Positions 1-7,104 of a stretch of DNA of 21,478 bases are shown here, in pieces. The notes below the pieces were generated by a model. The model searched no databases. It saw nothing but the letters and a program-made list of their open reading frames with translations, and was not told the DNA's origin. The translations under genes were made by a program, and so were the position numbers. This stretch comes from DASTDY01 sp035478375 (lineage in GTDB: Bacteria > Patescibacteriota > Saccharimonadia > Saccharimonadales > EFPC-124): assembly GCA_035478375.1 (NCBI GenBank), contig DATIJQ010000052.1, positions 1-21,478 on the forward strand, read 5' to 3'. Positions within the stretch are counted from its first letter, which is position 1. The number at the start of each line of letters is the position of its first letter.

Positions 1-713
1 TCGTCCATGACTTGGGGTAAGATTGCGCTGGTTGGCGCTTGCCAGCCAAGTGCCTGGTACGTTGCCAAATATTTTGGCACGCTGCTTATAAATTCTTGGC
101 TGCGCAATACGTGCGTGATGTCCATAAGGTGGTCGTCAATAATGTGGGCAAAGTTGTAGGTCGGGAAGCTGTCGGCTTTGACGATTATGTAGTCGTCTAT
201 CATCTCTGGCCCCATTTTAACCGTGCCCATAACGGCGTCGTCCCATTGCCAGGCTTTTGGTTCGAGTTTAATACGCAGCGCTTGACTGCCGTCCCATTTT
301 GGCGGGTTGACTGGCCGGTGATCGCGGTATAAAAATGGGCGTTTTGCGGCGATAGCTTGGTCGCGCAGCTGCTGGAGTTCTTCGGCGCTGTATGGGTCGG
401 CGTACGCCAAGCCTTTGTCGACGAGCTCCTGCGCGTATTTTTTATAGGTGTCGAGCCGCCGCGATTGAATATATGGCGCAAATGGACCACCAACATCGGG
501 GCCCTCGTCCCAGTCCATACCAAGCCAGTGCAGTGTCTCTTTTATGTTGTCTGCGGCGCCGGTAACTTCGCGCTTTTGGTCGGTGTCTTCTATGCGCAAC
601 AAAAACTGGCCGTCATGTTGTTTGGCGAGCAGCCAGGCAAATAATGCGGTGCGGACGGTGCCACAATGGAGGGCGCCGGTGGGACTGGGGGCAAAGCGGG
701 TACGTACGTTCAT
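1..713 (-). CDS. gltX: Glutamate--tRNA ligase, 5' part (gene runs off the window)
   Basis: Charges tRNA-Glu (and in many bacteria lacking GlnRS also tRNA-Gln) with glutamate in the cytosol. About 237 N-terminal residues are visible of a usual 460-500; the C-terminal part with the KMSKS loop lies outside. The protein opens MNVRTRFAPSPTGALHCGT, the class I signature of GluRS with LHCGT in place of the usual LHIGG. RTALFAWLLA and LLRIEDTDQKR follow, and then LRIKLEP, DDYIIVKADSFPTYNFA and IIDDHLMDITHVLR, all typical of bacterial GltX. The ATG at 713 lies 9 nt after a GATAAT -10 box with no Shine-Dalgarno site, so the mRNA is probably leaderless. The divergent neighbour is the membrane ORFan at 813. 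Identity is firm; discriminating or non-discriminating specificity cannot be judged. Confidence 0.96.
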   Translation of the reverse strand, partial: MNVRTRFAPSPTGALHCGTVRTALFAWLLAKQHDGQFLLRIEDTDQKREVTGAADNIKETLHWLGMDWDEGPDVGGPFAPYIQSRRLDTYKKYAQELVDKGLAYADPYSAEELQQLRDQAIAAKRPFLYRDHRPVNPPKWDGSQALRIKLEPKAWQWDDAVMGTVKMGPEMIDDYIIVKADSFPTYNFAHIIDDHLMDITHVLRSQEFISSVPKYLATYQALGWQAPTSAILPQVMD

Positions 714-722
714 ATCTGTTAC

Positions 723-751
723 ATTATCCCCTGCTTTGGCGGGTTGTGCAA
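723..751 (-). promoter_or_regulatory. gltX promoter, overlapping a divergent promoter
   Basis: On the minus strand TTGCAC (751-746), a 17-bp spacer and GATAAT (728-723) match sigma70 spacing. The ATG follows 9 nt later, so transcription should begin at or next to the start codon. Its -35 hexamer overlaps the -35 of the plus-strand promoter at 744-772. Confidence 0.7.
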
Positions 752-772
752 GCGCGAAGTGTGTAGTTTAAT
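744..772 (+). promoter_or_regulatory. Promoter of ORFan cassette C1
   Basis: TTGTGC (744-749), a 17-bp spacer and TTTAAT (767-772) predict a start site near 779. The in-frame ATG at 771 lies inside the -10 box and therefore cannot be the start codon, which supports the GTG at 813. Confidence 0.6.
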
Positions 773-780
773 GGGAGGCC

Positions 781-794
781 GGAGTAGGTTCGCC
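781..794 (+). other. C1 leader arm (complementary to 1490-1503)
   Basis: GGAGTAGGTTCGCC in the 5' leader, ten bases before the Shine-Dalgarno AGGGAG (804-809), pairs with GGTGAACCTACTCT at 1490-1503. The predicted helix is 14 bp including two G-U pairs, with a 10-bp Watson-Crick core at 782-791/1493-1502. Confidence 0.65.
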
Positions 795-812
795 CACAAA
801 GAAAGGGAGAAC

Positions 813-1442
813 GTGCGTATTGTAGACATAGCCGTGGCGCTGACGATTCAGAGGTGTATAGTCGTAGCGCTGCTGGTAGTTTGCGCGGCCGCACTGGTAG
901 CGGCGATTGTCGCCGTAGGTTTGCCTGGCAAACACCCAACATCGCGGAATTTGCGGCACACGATTTTGTTCGTGAGTGTGGCGATTGCCGCTGCGTTGGT
1001 TGTTTGCGTCATGGCCAACAGCCAACCATTACTGCGTGACTGGTTTGCTGTTTGCGCGCAATATAGCGTCATCGGCTTTATTGTTGTCTTGCTGTTTTTT
1101 GTCCGGCGTATCCGTGCGTGGGCGTTACTGACCGCCAGCGGTTGGACAGAAGCGCAAACCGAGCGCGCCGTTGATTACGTGGTGCGCTATTACGGCAAAC
1201 AGACAATGCGGCTTGAGCTCAACGTGAGTGCGCACGGCGTCATCGACTTAACGGTCTATGCGGACGGCATCGTCATTTACCAACTGGCGGTTACGTTGGA
1301 AGATGGCAGCCGCAGCACGCTGTTCGAACGGCTTATGGCGCGGTATGGCGTCAAAAAGTCGGGTGATAAGGACGTTGTTTGCCTCGCTCTGTACTGTCGC
1401 CAGCGCAAACCGTTCAGGCATGCAATCGTCTACGATCACTAA
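813..1442 (+). CDS. Membrane ORFan of cassette C1 (209 aa)
   Basis: I do not recognise this family. From the GTG at 813 (AGGGAG at 804-809) the protein has three hydrophobic segments, roughly residues 7-37, 50-68 and 78-100, then a soluble C-terminal region of about 105 residues (EAQTERAVDYVVRYYG to the end). The first two segments are Ala/Val-rich. The soluble part probably lies in the cytosol after the RRIRAWALL positive cluster (positive-inside rule), which is inference. The reading frame is open upstream to 666, but that part overlaps gltX and precedes the predicted transcription start. The gene is a solitary unit, divergent from gltX, and is flanked by complementary leader and trailer arms. 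Confidence 0.7.
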   Translation: MRIVDIAVALTIQRCIVVALLVVCAAALVAAIVAVGLPGKHPTSRNLRHTILFVSVAIAAALVVCVMANSQPLLRDWFAVCAQYSVIGFIVVLLFFVRRIRAWALLTASGWTEAQTERAVDYVVRYYGKQTMRLELNVSAHGVIDLTVYADGIVIYQLAVTLEDGSRSTLFERLMARYGVKKSGDKDVVCLALYCRQRKPFRHAIVYDH

Positions 1443-1445
1443 AAA

Positions 1446-1487
1446 CAGCGGCCGCATTGCAACCCCAGGGTTGTCGTGCGGCCGCTG
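1446..1487. terminator. Strong hairpin between convergent genes
   Basis: CAGCGGCCGCA (1446-1456) and TGCGGCCGCTG (1477-1487) form a perfect 11-bp stem, with an inner CAACCC/GGGTTG stem in the loop. On the minus strand it is followed by TTTTT (1445-1441), a classical intrinsic terminator for the 1507-2505 gene. On the plus strand it has no U-tract and stands between the C1 stop and the C1 trailer arm. Confidence 0.85.
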
Positions 1488-1489
1488 CC

Positions 1490-1503
1490 GGTGAACCTAC
1501 TCT
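1490..1503 (+). other. C1 trailer arm
   Basis: GGTGAACCTACTCT, right after the GC-rich hairpin that follows the C1 stop codon, is complementary to the C1 leader arm at 781-794. Confidence 0.65.
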
Positions 1504-1506
1504 AAA

Positions 1507-2505
1507 CTACATGCTTGTTGCCAGCCGCAACACTTGGTCAGAACTTAAACTGGCGCTACCATCAAGCGTGTATAGTAACCCACCATTCACCCACGCTGCC
1601 TTATTGCCAAAAGTGTAAACAGTAACGCCGTGTTCTTGGTAGGTTAAGTAGTTTTGGGTTTGGGCGCTGACGTAATTATCGAGCAGCCCTTGGCTGTCCC
1701 AGTTTGATTGCTTTTGACTTATTTTAAAATTTTCGTCGTTGGTATTTGATTTGTAAGCAATGTCGACTTCGCCTGGGCTATACGTAATTGGCCCGTTGAG
1801 GCTATAGCCGTCTGGGTGGTAACTCGGTAACGTTGCGGCCACACCGGCACGGGTTGCTGCTACTTTCATAGAAATAACTGGTAAGTTCATGTACGTTAAA
1901 TAGCCGCCAAGCACTAGCAGAGCCAATGTTGTAGTGAGTACTGTTGCCAGCCGCGGTTTGCTTTTGAACCATGCTTTTTTAGGGGCGGGTTTGGCTGGCT
2001 TTGCTTCGGCTAAGCGCTCTTTAATGAGCTTTTCTTTTAGTTCTGTACCTGATACCTGTGGCTGTGGCGCCTGTTTTTGTATAACTTTGGCGACAGTTGG
2101 GTGGACTTGGGCGGGGGCGATTGGCGTCTCTTGCTCTTTTGCGACTGGTTTGCTTTGCGCTTCGGTCTGTTGCTGAGCGCCAAATTTAGTTATAAGTGGG
2201 CTGCGTTCGACAGGTGCTTTTGCTACCGCGTGAGTCTTAGCGGTGATCGGCTCAGCAATTGGTTTTTTAAGCGCTTTACGGTAAAGAGTGTGCGATTTTT
2301 GGGGCGAGGAATGCATGGCAGTCGCGTTTGGGGTGACGCCGCGTTCTATTTTTGGGTGTTGTGCTACGCCAACGTCACTAAAAGCACGGAGTGGCGCCTG
2401 TTTTTGCGCGTGTTGCGTTGGCTGTGGTGACGTAGCTGGTGCGACTGGTTTGCCGGTGATGGCATCGTACAATCGACCGTTTATTGTTATGGTTGTTTTG
2501 CTCAT
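1507..2505 (-). CDS. Membrane-anchored DUF4367-like protein (332 aa)
   Basis: The N-terminal ~180 residues are a Pro/Gln/Lys-rich low-complexity region that opens MSKTTITINGRLYDAITGKP. A single membrane helix follows at about 185-205 (LATVLTTTLALLVLGGYL), then a ~125-residue domain. This ends KAAWVNGGLLYTLDGSASLS and LRLATSM, the kind of C-terminus seen in DUF4367/RseB-like domains, where a Trp strand and a 'lysis-of-disbelief' Tyr strand precede a last helix. The layout suggests a long cytosolic tail and an exported sensory or lipid-binding domain. The start has AGGGG very close upstream, and a TACTAT box gives a leader of about 60 nt. I found no leader-trailer complementarity here. It is divergent from the PEGA gene. 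The domain call is moderate; function is unknown. Confidence 0.75.
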   Translation of the reverse strand: MSKTTITINGRLYDAITGKPVAPATSPQPTQHAQKQAPLRAFSDVGVAQHPKIERGVTPNATAMHSSPQKSHTLYRKALKKPIAEPITAKTHAVAKAPVERSPLITKFGAQQQTEAQSKPVAKEQETPIAPAQVHPTVAKVIQKQAPQPQVSGTELKEKLIKERLAEAKPAKPAPKKAWFKSKPRLATVLTTTLALLVLGGYLTYMNLPVISMKVAATRAGVAATLPSYHPDGYSLNGPITYSPGEVDIAYKSNTNDENFKISQKQSNWDSQGLLDNYVSAQTQNYLTYQEHGVTVYTFGNKAAWVNGGLLYTLDGSASLSSDQVLRLATSM

Positions 2506-2621
2506 ACCCCTGGTGTTCCCTCTTGTTGTGGTGGCGGCTTAGCGCTCTTAACTCCCTCAATAGTACGAATATTATGGCAAAGACGCAAGTGCTTTAAAGC
2601 GTTCGTCAGTATAAAATATGA

Positions 2622-2627
2622 TACACT
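2622..2627 (+). promoter_or_regulatory. -10 box of the PEGA gene
   Basis: TACACT lies 11 nt before the ATG at 2639. There is no Shine-Dalgarno site and no clear -35 hexamer. A near-leaderless transcript is predicted. Confidence 0.5.
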
Positions 2628-2638
2628 AAAATTACCAT

Positions 2639-4108
2639 ATGTTCCCAATTTCTTTGCGGTCAAAGCGTGCGCAGTTAGCACTTCGGTTTTTCTCTTACGG
2701 CGTAATGACGCTCGCTACTGTATTGCTAACGGCGCTGGCAATTTTTTATGCCATGGGTTACCGGTTTGACCAATCGACACTGGTTTTTGAGCAAGGTGGT
2801 TTGGTACAGTTCCGCTCAACGCCCGAAGGCGCCACGGTAGCCGTCGACGGCAAAGTGCAAGATTTCCAGACGCCTGGTCGTGCCAACCTGACCGCTGGTG
2901 TGCACACAATAGTTATGCAACTTAATGGCTACCGGGAATGGCAACGCACCGTCAGCCTCGCCCCTGGTCAGCTTTTGTGGCTTAATTACACGCGGTTTGT
3001 GCCAAATAGTGTGAGCACGTTACCGCTCAAAACTTTCCAGACACTTGCTAGTGTGAGCACATCGCCCGACAAGCGGTTTATGCTGTTCCAGCCAAAAGCC
3101 GACCAGCCCGACTTCACCTTGGCCGATATTAGCAACGAAAAAAAGCCAACCTACACGTCATTTACCATTCCCGATTCAAAATTGACTAAGACAAATGGCA
3201 GCTACGGTACACTAAAAATGGTCGAATGGGACCTGGGCTCGCGCTACATTATTATGCATCAACAAAACGGCAGCGACAACCAATGGCTGCGCGTCGATAC
3301 CAGTAAGCCCGACAACACGGTTAACATTACAAACTTGTTTGGATTGAGTATTGGCGATCTTCATTTTGCCGGCAATAATGCTAACGTTATGTATGCCACG
3401 ACCGGCGGCGTGCTGAGGCGGCTGGATATTGGCGCGAGCGACGCGTCGGCTGCGCTCGTCCCTGATGTTACGCAGTTTACTGTGTACGGTGACGGCACAG
3501 TTGCCTTTATTGCCAAGCGGCAATCTGACCCAAACAATGCCGATTCCGTGCAGCAAATTGTTGGCTTGTACGCAAATAATAAAGAGGTCGACGCGCAAAC
3601 GTACCCGGTCGACAGTGCCTTGGCAATCGCGTATGGCCAGTACGATAACCACATTTATTTGGCTGTACACAAAGGCAACGGGAACGTGCAAATTTTACGT
3701 GACCCGGCGATAAGTTCAAAAGAAACCGCCGAATTCGCGTCGTTCAACTTAGCAAAGCCAGCCCAGTGGCTTAAAATGAGTAACGATGGTCGCATGATCA
3801 CCGCAGGCTATGATGATGTTATCACAACTTACGACCTCGAAATTGGCAAAGCATATCAGTCCACCCTGCCCTTTTTAGGCACCAGCAACGTTAGTCCAAT
3901 GAACTGGCTCGACGATTACTACTTATGGTCCGATAACGGCAGCCGGCTGCACATGGTCGAATTTGACGGCCAAAACGACCGCGAAATTACAACCGTTGCA
4001 CCCGGCTTCGACGTCACTCTCAGCCAAAACGGCAACACATTATTTAGCATCGGCAAAAACAACGACAATGGCCAATACTTTTTGCAAGCATCGCAGCTTG
4101 TAAAGTAA
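2639..4108 (+). CDS. Membrane-anchored PEGA-domain protein (489 aa)
   Basis: A cytosolic start (MFPISLRSKRAQLALRF) leads into one membrane helix at about 18-41, and the rest is probably exported. Residues ~52-116 form a PEGA domain: VQFRSTPEGATVAVDGKV, then TPGRANLTAGVHTIVMQLNG and W..TVSLAPGQ. PEGA domains are small beta-sandwiches found on surface and cell-envelope proteins. The remaining ~370 residues carry repeated strand-turn patterns (SPDKRFMLFQ, GTVAFIAKRQ, NDGRMITAGY, NGNTLFSIGK) that resemble a degenerate WD40/TolB-type propeller; this is inference. A role in envelope structure or binding is likely. It is divergent from the DUF4367-like gene and convergent with the HD gene. Confidence 0.85.
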   Translation: MFPISLRSKRAQLALRFFSYGVMTLATVLLTALAIFYAMGYRFDQSTLVFEQGGLVQFRSTPEGATVAVDGKVQDFQTPGRANLTAGVHTIVMQLNGYREWQRTVSLAPGQLLWLNYTRFVPNSVSTLPLKTFQTLASVSTSPDKRFMLFQPKADQPDFTLADISNEKKPTYTSFTIPDSKLTKTNGSYGTLKMVEWDLGSRYIIMHQQNGSDNQWLRVDTSKPDNTVNITNLFGLSIGDLHFAGNNANVMYATTGGVLRRLDIGASDASAALVPDVTQFTVYGDGTVAFIAKRQSDPNNADSVQQIVGLYANNKEVDAQTYPVDSALAIAYGQYDNHIYLAVHKGNGNVQILRDPAISSKETAEFASFNLAKPAQWLKMSNDGRMITAGYDDVITTYDLEIGKAYQSTLPFLGTSNVSPMNWLDDYYLWSDNGSRLHMVEFDGQNDREITTVAPGFDVTLSQNGNTLFSIGKNNDNGQYFLQASQLVK

Positions 4109-4146
4109 CGGCTAAAAATGGCGAGCGCTATTTATTTTTTACCGTT
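4107..4146. terminator. Possible bidirectional terminator between convergent genes
   Basis: AACGG (4107-4111) and CCGTT (4142-4146) bracket an A-rich then T-rich stretch that can extend the stem (TAAAAAT against ATTTTTTA with offsets). TTTATTTTTT lies on the plus side. It overlaps the last codon and stop of the PEGA gene and the HD gene stop. Confidence 0.45.
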
Positions 4147-4743
4147 TAAGTGGTCGTTGTTTATGCCTTTGTCGACAAATTCTGACCACCACCATTCGTG
4201 TGGATTACTGTCTTTCATGGCGAGCGCCAATTGCTTTGCGGATTCCGTGCGCAGGTGCGGCACGCGGTGCACGTAGTCGCCCTCAAGCCATTTAGCGGCC
4301 AATTTATTGCCGCGCCAGCTTAAGAGCCATTCCATATACATTTGTGCGATGCTGTCGGCGTCTTTGGCGCATTTTGCTTCAGGGCTTTCGCGTTCTTCGT
4401 ATTCGTCCATCATGGCCAGTAAATCGGCGCCAAAATCAAAGCCGGCAAATTGGTCACGCATGGCCTTGGGCTCGTCAATGGTAATGTAGTTTTTGGCAAC
4501 AAAGTCGGCGTCGCCGGTGCGGGCTTCGGCTAAATCGTGCAAAGTGCCCATGCCCATGGCTTTGAGGCCGGCTTCGTGGCTTAAGCCTTCCATTCGTGCA
4601 ATACAATACGCAATTACCGACACTTGGTAGCAATGCGACGCAATAGTGTCGGGTGTGTTATTGCCGAGGTTGCGAATATGCGTCCGCGGCATCTCCATAA
4701 GCATGCCCGCTTGTTCAATTAAATACAGAATGCGTTTGTTCAT
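4132..4743 (-). CDS. HD-domain phosphohydrolase, YfbR-like 5'-nucleotidase (203 aa)
   Basis: Probably hydrolyses (deoxy)nucleoside 5'-monophosphates in the cytosol. The metal-binding HD signature is visible: His37 in IASHCYQVSVIAY, His69-Asp70 in TLHDLAEARTGD, and Asp128 in AKDADSIAQMYMEWL. These are the conserved positions of the HD_3/YfbR group, and the length (about 200 aa) fits. The C-terminus has an extra WWWSEF segment. It sits 18 bp downstream of the sortase gene on the same strand and has no promoter of its own that I can see, so it is probably cotranscribed. The substrate cannot be read from sequence; other HD hydrolases remain possible. Confidence 0.85.
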   Translation of the reverse strand: MNKRILYLIEQAGMLMEMPRTHIRNLGNNTPDTIASHCYQVSVIAYCIARMEGLSHEAGLKAMGMGTLHDLAEARTGDADFVAKNYITIDEPKAMRDQFAGFDFGADLLAMMDEYEERESPEAKCAKDADSIAQMYMEWLLSWRGNKLAAKWLEGDYVHRVPHLRTESAKQLALAMKDSNPHEWWWSEFVDKGINNDHLNGKK

Positions 4744-4761
4744 AGTGATTGCCCCGGTTAC

Positions 4762-5931
4762 TTAAAAGAAGAAATTCCAGATATTATCTAACCAACTTGG
4801 CTCGTTGCCAGGAATGGTTGTTTTTTGTGCGTTTTGCGTGGATTGCTGCGGTTGTGTTGCTGGTGCGGCGCCGCTTGGGTCGGGGCTGATTTGCTCGCCA
4901 AAAATAAGCAAACGTTTAAGTGCTGTGCCTGGTGGCGTACATGTCACCAACGTTGCCATGGCTTTGTCGGTGCCAATTTGCAGCGCGCTGACTTGTGTGG
5001 GGTCGATCACCTGTGTTTTTGTGACTTTATAAATATAGCGTTTGCTGTTGTAGTTTAGGTAAAATGTGTCGCCGGCCTGAACGCGGTCCAACAGGACAAA
5101 CACAAATTTATACTTACCCTGGTTAAACACGTCGTTGCTGGAGTGACCCAAAATGACCGTGTTGCCATACTGGCCGGGCACTGCGTCGGCGCCTGGTAAG
5201 TTGTAGTGAGTGGCGCCGTCGCGCAGGGAGGTTTGGATTTGATTTTCGGTGAGACCTGTGACACTGTAATCGACCGGCACCTCGACGTTGATTTTAGGAA
5301 TAATGAGTTTTGGCTCTGGTCCAACATTCGGATTAGCGGTTGGGTCAACAATTAGCGAGTCATTACTGAGGTCACCCGGACTGACATACGATCTTACCTG
5401 CGCAAACACCACGCTATTAAATTGTAAAAACAAAAATGCGATGCCCACGCCCAAAGCGCTTGCAATCGGTACAAAGTGGCGGCTTTTGCGTGCCTTTTTG
5501 GCCTGCTGTTTTACGGTGTCGGTGATATCTTGTTTTAATTGGGCGACTTTGGTTTTTTGAGTGAGCTCGGGGTTGGCGCCGGTTTGTAGGGTAGGCTGCG
5601 CGGCAACGTCGCTCGCTTGCTGGGCACTTAATTTTTGGCGTTCGGTGTGCAATTGCTGCCAGTAGTAACGCTGGTAATATTGCTGGTAATAATTTTGCCA
5701 GGCAGAATGGTACTGGCGCCAGTCGAAGTTCTCTTGGTGAGTGCGATTGTAAGGGTTTTGTTGTTGCGCAGGTTGCGGCTGAGCAGCTTTATTATACACA
5801 TGGTCGGTCGCGGCTCGTGCAACACTAACGGCCCGCAATTGGTCACTGCTTTTGACATCTTTATTACCCGGCACTAAAATGTGTCGGCCTTGCGGAGTAA
5901 GCGGAGTGAATTGTGGTGTTTCATTTTGCAT
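4762..5931 (-). CDS. Sortase (class D/E-like) with a long aromatic/Gln-rich cytosolic N-terminus (389 aa)
   Basis: Membrane transpeptidase that joins surface proteins to the envelope. One membrane helix lies at about 154-178. The C-terminal catalytic domain (about 205-350) has the sortase triad: His263 in VILGHSSND, Cys331 in ATLVTCTPPGT and Arg340 in LKRLLIFG. The TLxTC motif and Pro after Cys-Thr fit class D/E enzymes. Unusually, about 150 residues precede the helix and are rich in Gln, Tyr and Trp, with the densest part at 72-93 (RQYHSAWQNYYQQYYQRYYW). A Pro/Gln/Thr tail follows the catalytic domain. The start is the ATG at 5931 (MQNETPQF). TACTTA 6 nt upstream may be a weak -10. The HD gene follows in the same operon. 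Confidence 0.92.
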   Translation of the reverse strand: MQNETPQFTPLTPQGRHILVPGNKDVKSSDQLRAVSVARAATDHVYNKAAQPQPAQQQNPYNRTHQENFDWRQYHSAWQNYYQQYYQRYYWQQLHTERQKLSAQQASDVAAQPTLQTGANPELTQKTKVAQLKQDITDTVKQQAKKARKSRHFVPIASALGVGIAFLFLQFNSVVFAQVRSYVSPGDLSNDSLIVDPTANPNVGPEPKLIIPKINVEVPVDYSVTGLTENQIQTSLRDGATHYNLPGADAVPGQYGNTVILGHSSNDVFNQGKYKFVFVLLDRVQAGDTFYLNYNSKRYIYKVTKTQVIDPTQVSALQIGTDKAMATLVTCTPPGTALKRLLIFGEQISPDPSGAAPATQPQQSTQNAQKTTIPGNEPSWLDNIWNFFF

Positions 5932-5964
5932 AAGTAGGGGTGTGCAATAGTGCTACTCATAGTA

Positions 5965-5970
5965 TATAAT
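5965..5970 (+). promoter_or_regulatory. -10 box of tRNA-Leu
   Basis: A perfect TATAAT lies 19 nt before the mature tRNA 5' end. No convincing -35 hexamer is visible. Confidence 0.6.
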
Positions 5971-5989
5971 ACTCCGCAGGATTTCTTAT

Positions 5990-6076
5990 GGGCGAGTGGC
6001 GGAATTGGTAGACGCGCTGGACTCAAAATCCTGTGGCAGTAATGTCGTGTGGGTTCAAGTCCCACCTCGCCCACCA
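5990..6076 (+). tRNA. tRNA-Leu (anticodon CAA)
   Basis: An 87-nt class II tRNA with encoded CCA. The acceptor stem is GGGCGAG (5990-5996) with CTCGCCC (6066-6072), discriminator A6073. The anticodon loop CTCAAAA (6022-6028) places CAA at 6024-6026. The long variable arm pairs GGCA with TGTC, and the T-arm is GTGGG TTCAAGT CCCAC. The anticodon stem (6017-6021/6029-6033) contains one T-T mismatch at 6018/6032. It reads TTG leucine codons. An intrinsic terminator follows immediately. Confidence 0.97.
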
Positions 6077-6115
6077 AGCAAAAATCAGTAGCCAAAAGAC
6101 TACTGATTTTTGCTT
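6076..6115. terminator. Bidirectional terminator shared by tRNA-Leu and the 6100-7077 gene
   Basis: AAGCAAAAATCAGTAG (6076-6091) and CTACTGATTTTTGCTT (6100-6115) are a perfect 16-bp inverted repeat with an 8-nt loop. The A/T-rich outer part gives a U-tract on either strand. The TAG stop of the minus-strand gene (6100-6102) is built into the stem. Confidence 0.9.
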
Positions 6116-7077
6116 GTGTGAGTGAGTTGCCGGGACGCGGAGTCCGTTTCCGCCCACTCTCTCAACGTCCGCTCAACCTTATCGTATAGGTAGTAGCGGA
6201 GTTCATAAAATTTGTCTGCGGCATTATTGTTGAGCGATCTTTCGCCAAACAGCACCGGTAAATCGGTAAACTTTAAACCAAGGTCCATGTGAGTATGTAA
6301 AAGTATAACGGACTTTGGGTCGTAGCGCTCTGTGGCGGTCGTCCAACTTTCTTCGGACTTGACCGATTTTAGCTCTATTGGCAGACTTGTGTGTAACTTA
6401 CCGCTTTGGTCAAAAATAAGGTAGTTAAAGTCATTGGTCAGCGATGGATTATGGGTGCCATCGCCCGCCCGTGGTGTCGAAGGAATAGTTATTGTGCTGC
6501 TGTCATCTGTTAAGCCTGCTAACAAGATGGCGATTTCAAAGGCAAAACCAACGGCATCTTTTTTGTATTCTGGGTGGCCTGTTTTAGTGTGATCTACAGC
6601 GGCGCGCCCAAGCGCAGTTAATTGGGTAAAAGCGTCATTGCGTGTTTCTGGTAATATGACGCCACTAACCATGTCGCGGTACACGCCGCCAAAGGCTAGG
6701 TTTGCTTGGGCGCGGAACCAGTCATCCTGGTCGTCGTAATGTAGCGCACCGTGTTCAAGTCTCTGTCTATGCCCGTCGACGGTTAACTGCATAAGATGAT
6801 TGGCGTAATCAATTCTGTATGTGTCGTAATCTAAGGTATCTGGTGAGCGGTTAGGGTCAAAAAGTGTCGCTTCAATAATGGCCGAAGCGGCACATGCTAA
6901 ATCGTGCGGGCTGCCAGATTTTTCAAGCTGGTCAGCGCATAATTCGAGCGTGTTTGAATTGACGGCGCCAAAGCCTTTATCAAGCGACAAGTAAAGTGCG
7001 CGAGGCGTCCACAGCTCTGGGTTGCTGTGATAGCTTTCGAGGCTGTACTCGCCAGACAGTAAAGGTAATACGTCCAT
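6100..7077 (-). CDS. Protein of unknown function with a possible PD-(D/E)xK nuclease-like motif (325 aa)
   Basis: I do not recognise the family. The protein looks soluble and has no signal peptide. Residues from about 176 to 240 hold an acidic arrangement that resembles a PD-(D/E)xK core: a Glu in FEIAILLAG, an Asp in LTNDFNYLIFD, then PIELKSVKS with the E-x-K spacing after a hydrophobic strand. This is pattern reading, not a confident assignment. The N-terminal half is helical and contains YDTYRIDYANHLMQL and RAQANLAFGGVYRDMVSG. The ATG at 7077 lies 9 nt after a perfect TATAAT, so the transcript is probably leaderless. It stands alone and ends inside the shared terminator. Confidence 0.7.
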   Translation of the reverse strand: MDVLPLLSGEYSLESYHSNPELWTPRALYLSLDKGFGAVNSNTLELCADQLEKSGSPHDLACAASAIIEATLFDPNRSPDTLDYDTYRIDYANHLMQLTVDGHRQRLEHGALHYDDQDDWFRAQANLAFGGVYRDMVSGVILPETRNDAFTQLTALGRAAVDHTKTGHPEYKKDAVGFAFEIAILLAGLTDDSSTITIPSTPRAGDGTHNPSLTNDFNYLIFDQSGKLHTSLPIELKSVKSEESWTTATERYDPKSVILLHTHMDLGLKFTDLPVLFGERSLNNNAADKFYELRYYLYDKVERTLREWAETDSASRQLTHTSKNQ

Positions 7078-7086
7078 AAAATGCTA

Positions 7087-7092
7087 ATTATA
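7087..7092 (-). promoter_or_regulatory. -10 box of the 6100-7077 gene
   Basis: TATAAT on the minus strand ends 9 nt before the ATG. The surroundings are very A/T-rich, and there is no recognisable -35 or Shine-Dalgarno site. Confidence 0.6.
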
Positions 7093-7104
7093 TAATAAGA
7101 AGCA

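Noticed and set aside
666..812. Longer N-terminus for the C1 protein (ATG at 666 or 771)
   Set aside because: 666-713 overlaps gltX, and 771 falls in the -10 box. The GTG at 813 has a Shine-Dalgarno site.
781..1503. Terminal inverted repeats of a transposon or an invertible segment around each ORFan
   Set aside because: Arm sequences differ between units, no recombinase or target duplication is visible, and arms sit inside the transcribed leader and trailer.
5874..6095. A 73-codon minus-strand frame containing EVGLEPTRHYCHRILSPARLPIPP
   Set aside because: It is antisense to tRNA-Leu. This GLEPTR...SPARLP string is a well-known spurious translation of tRNA-Leu antisense strands.
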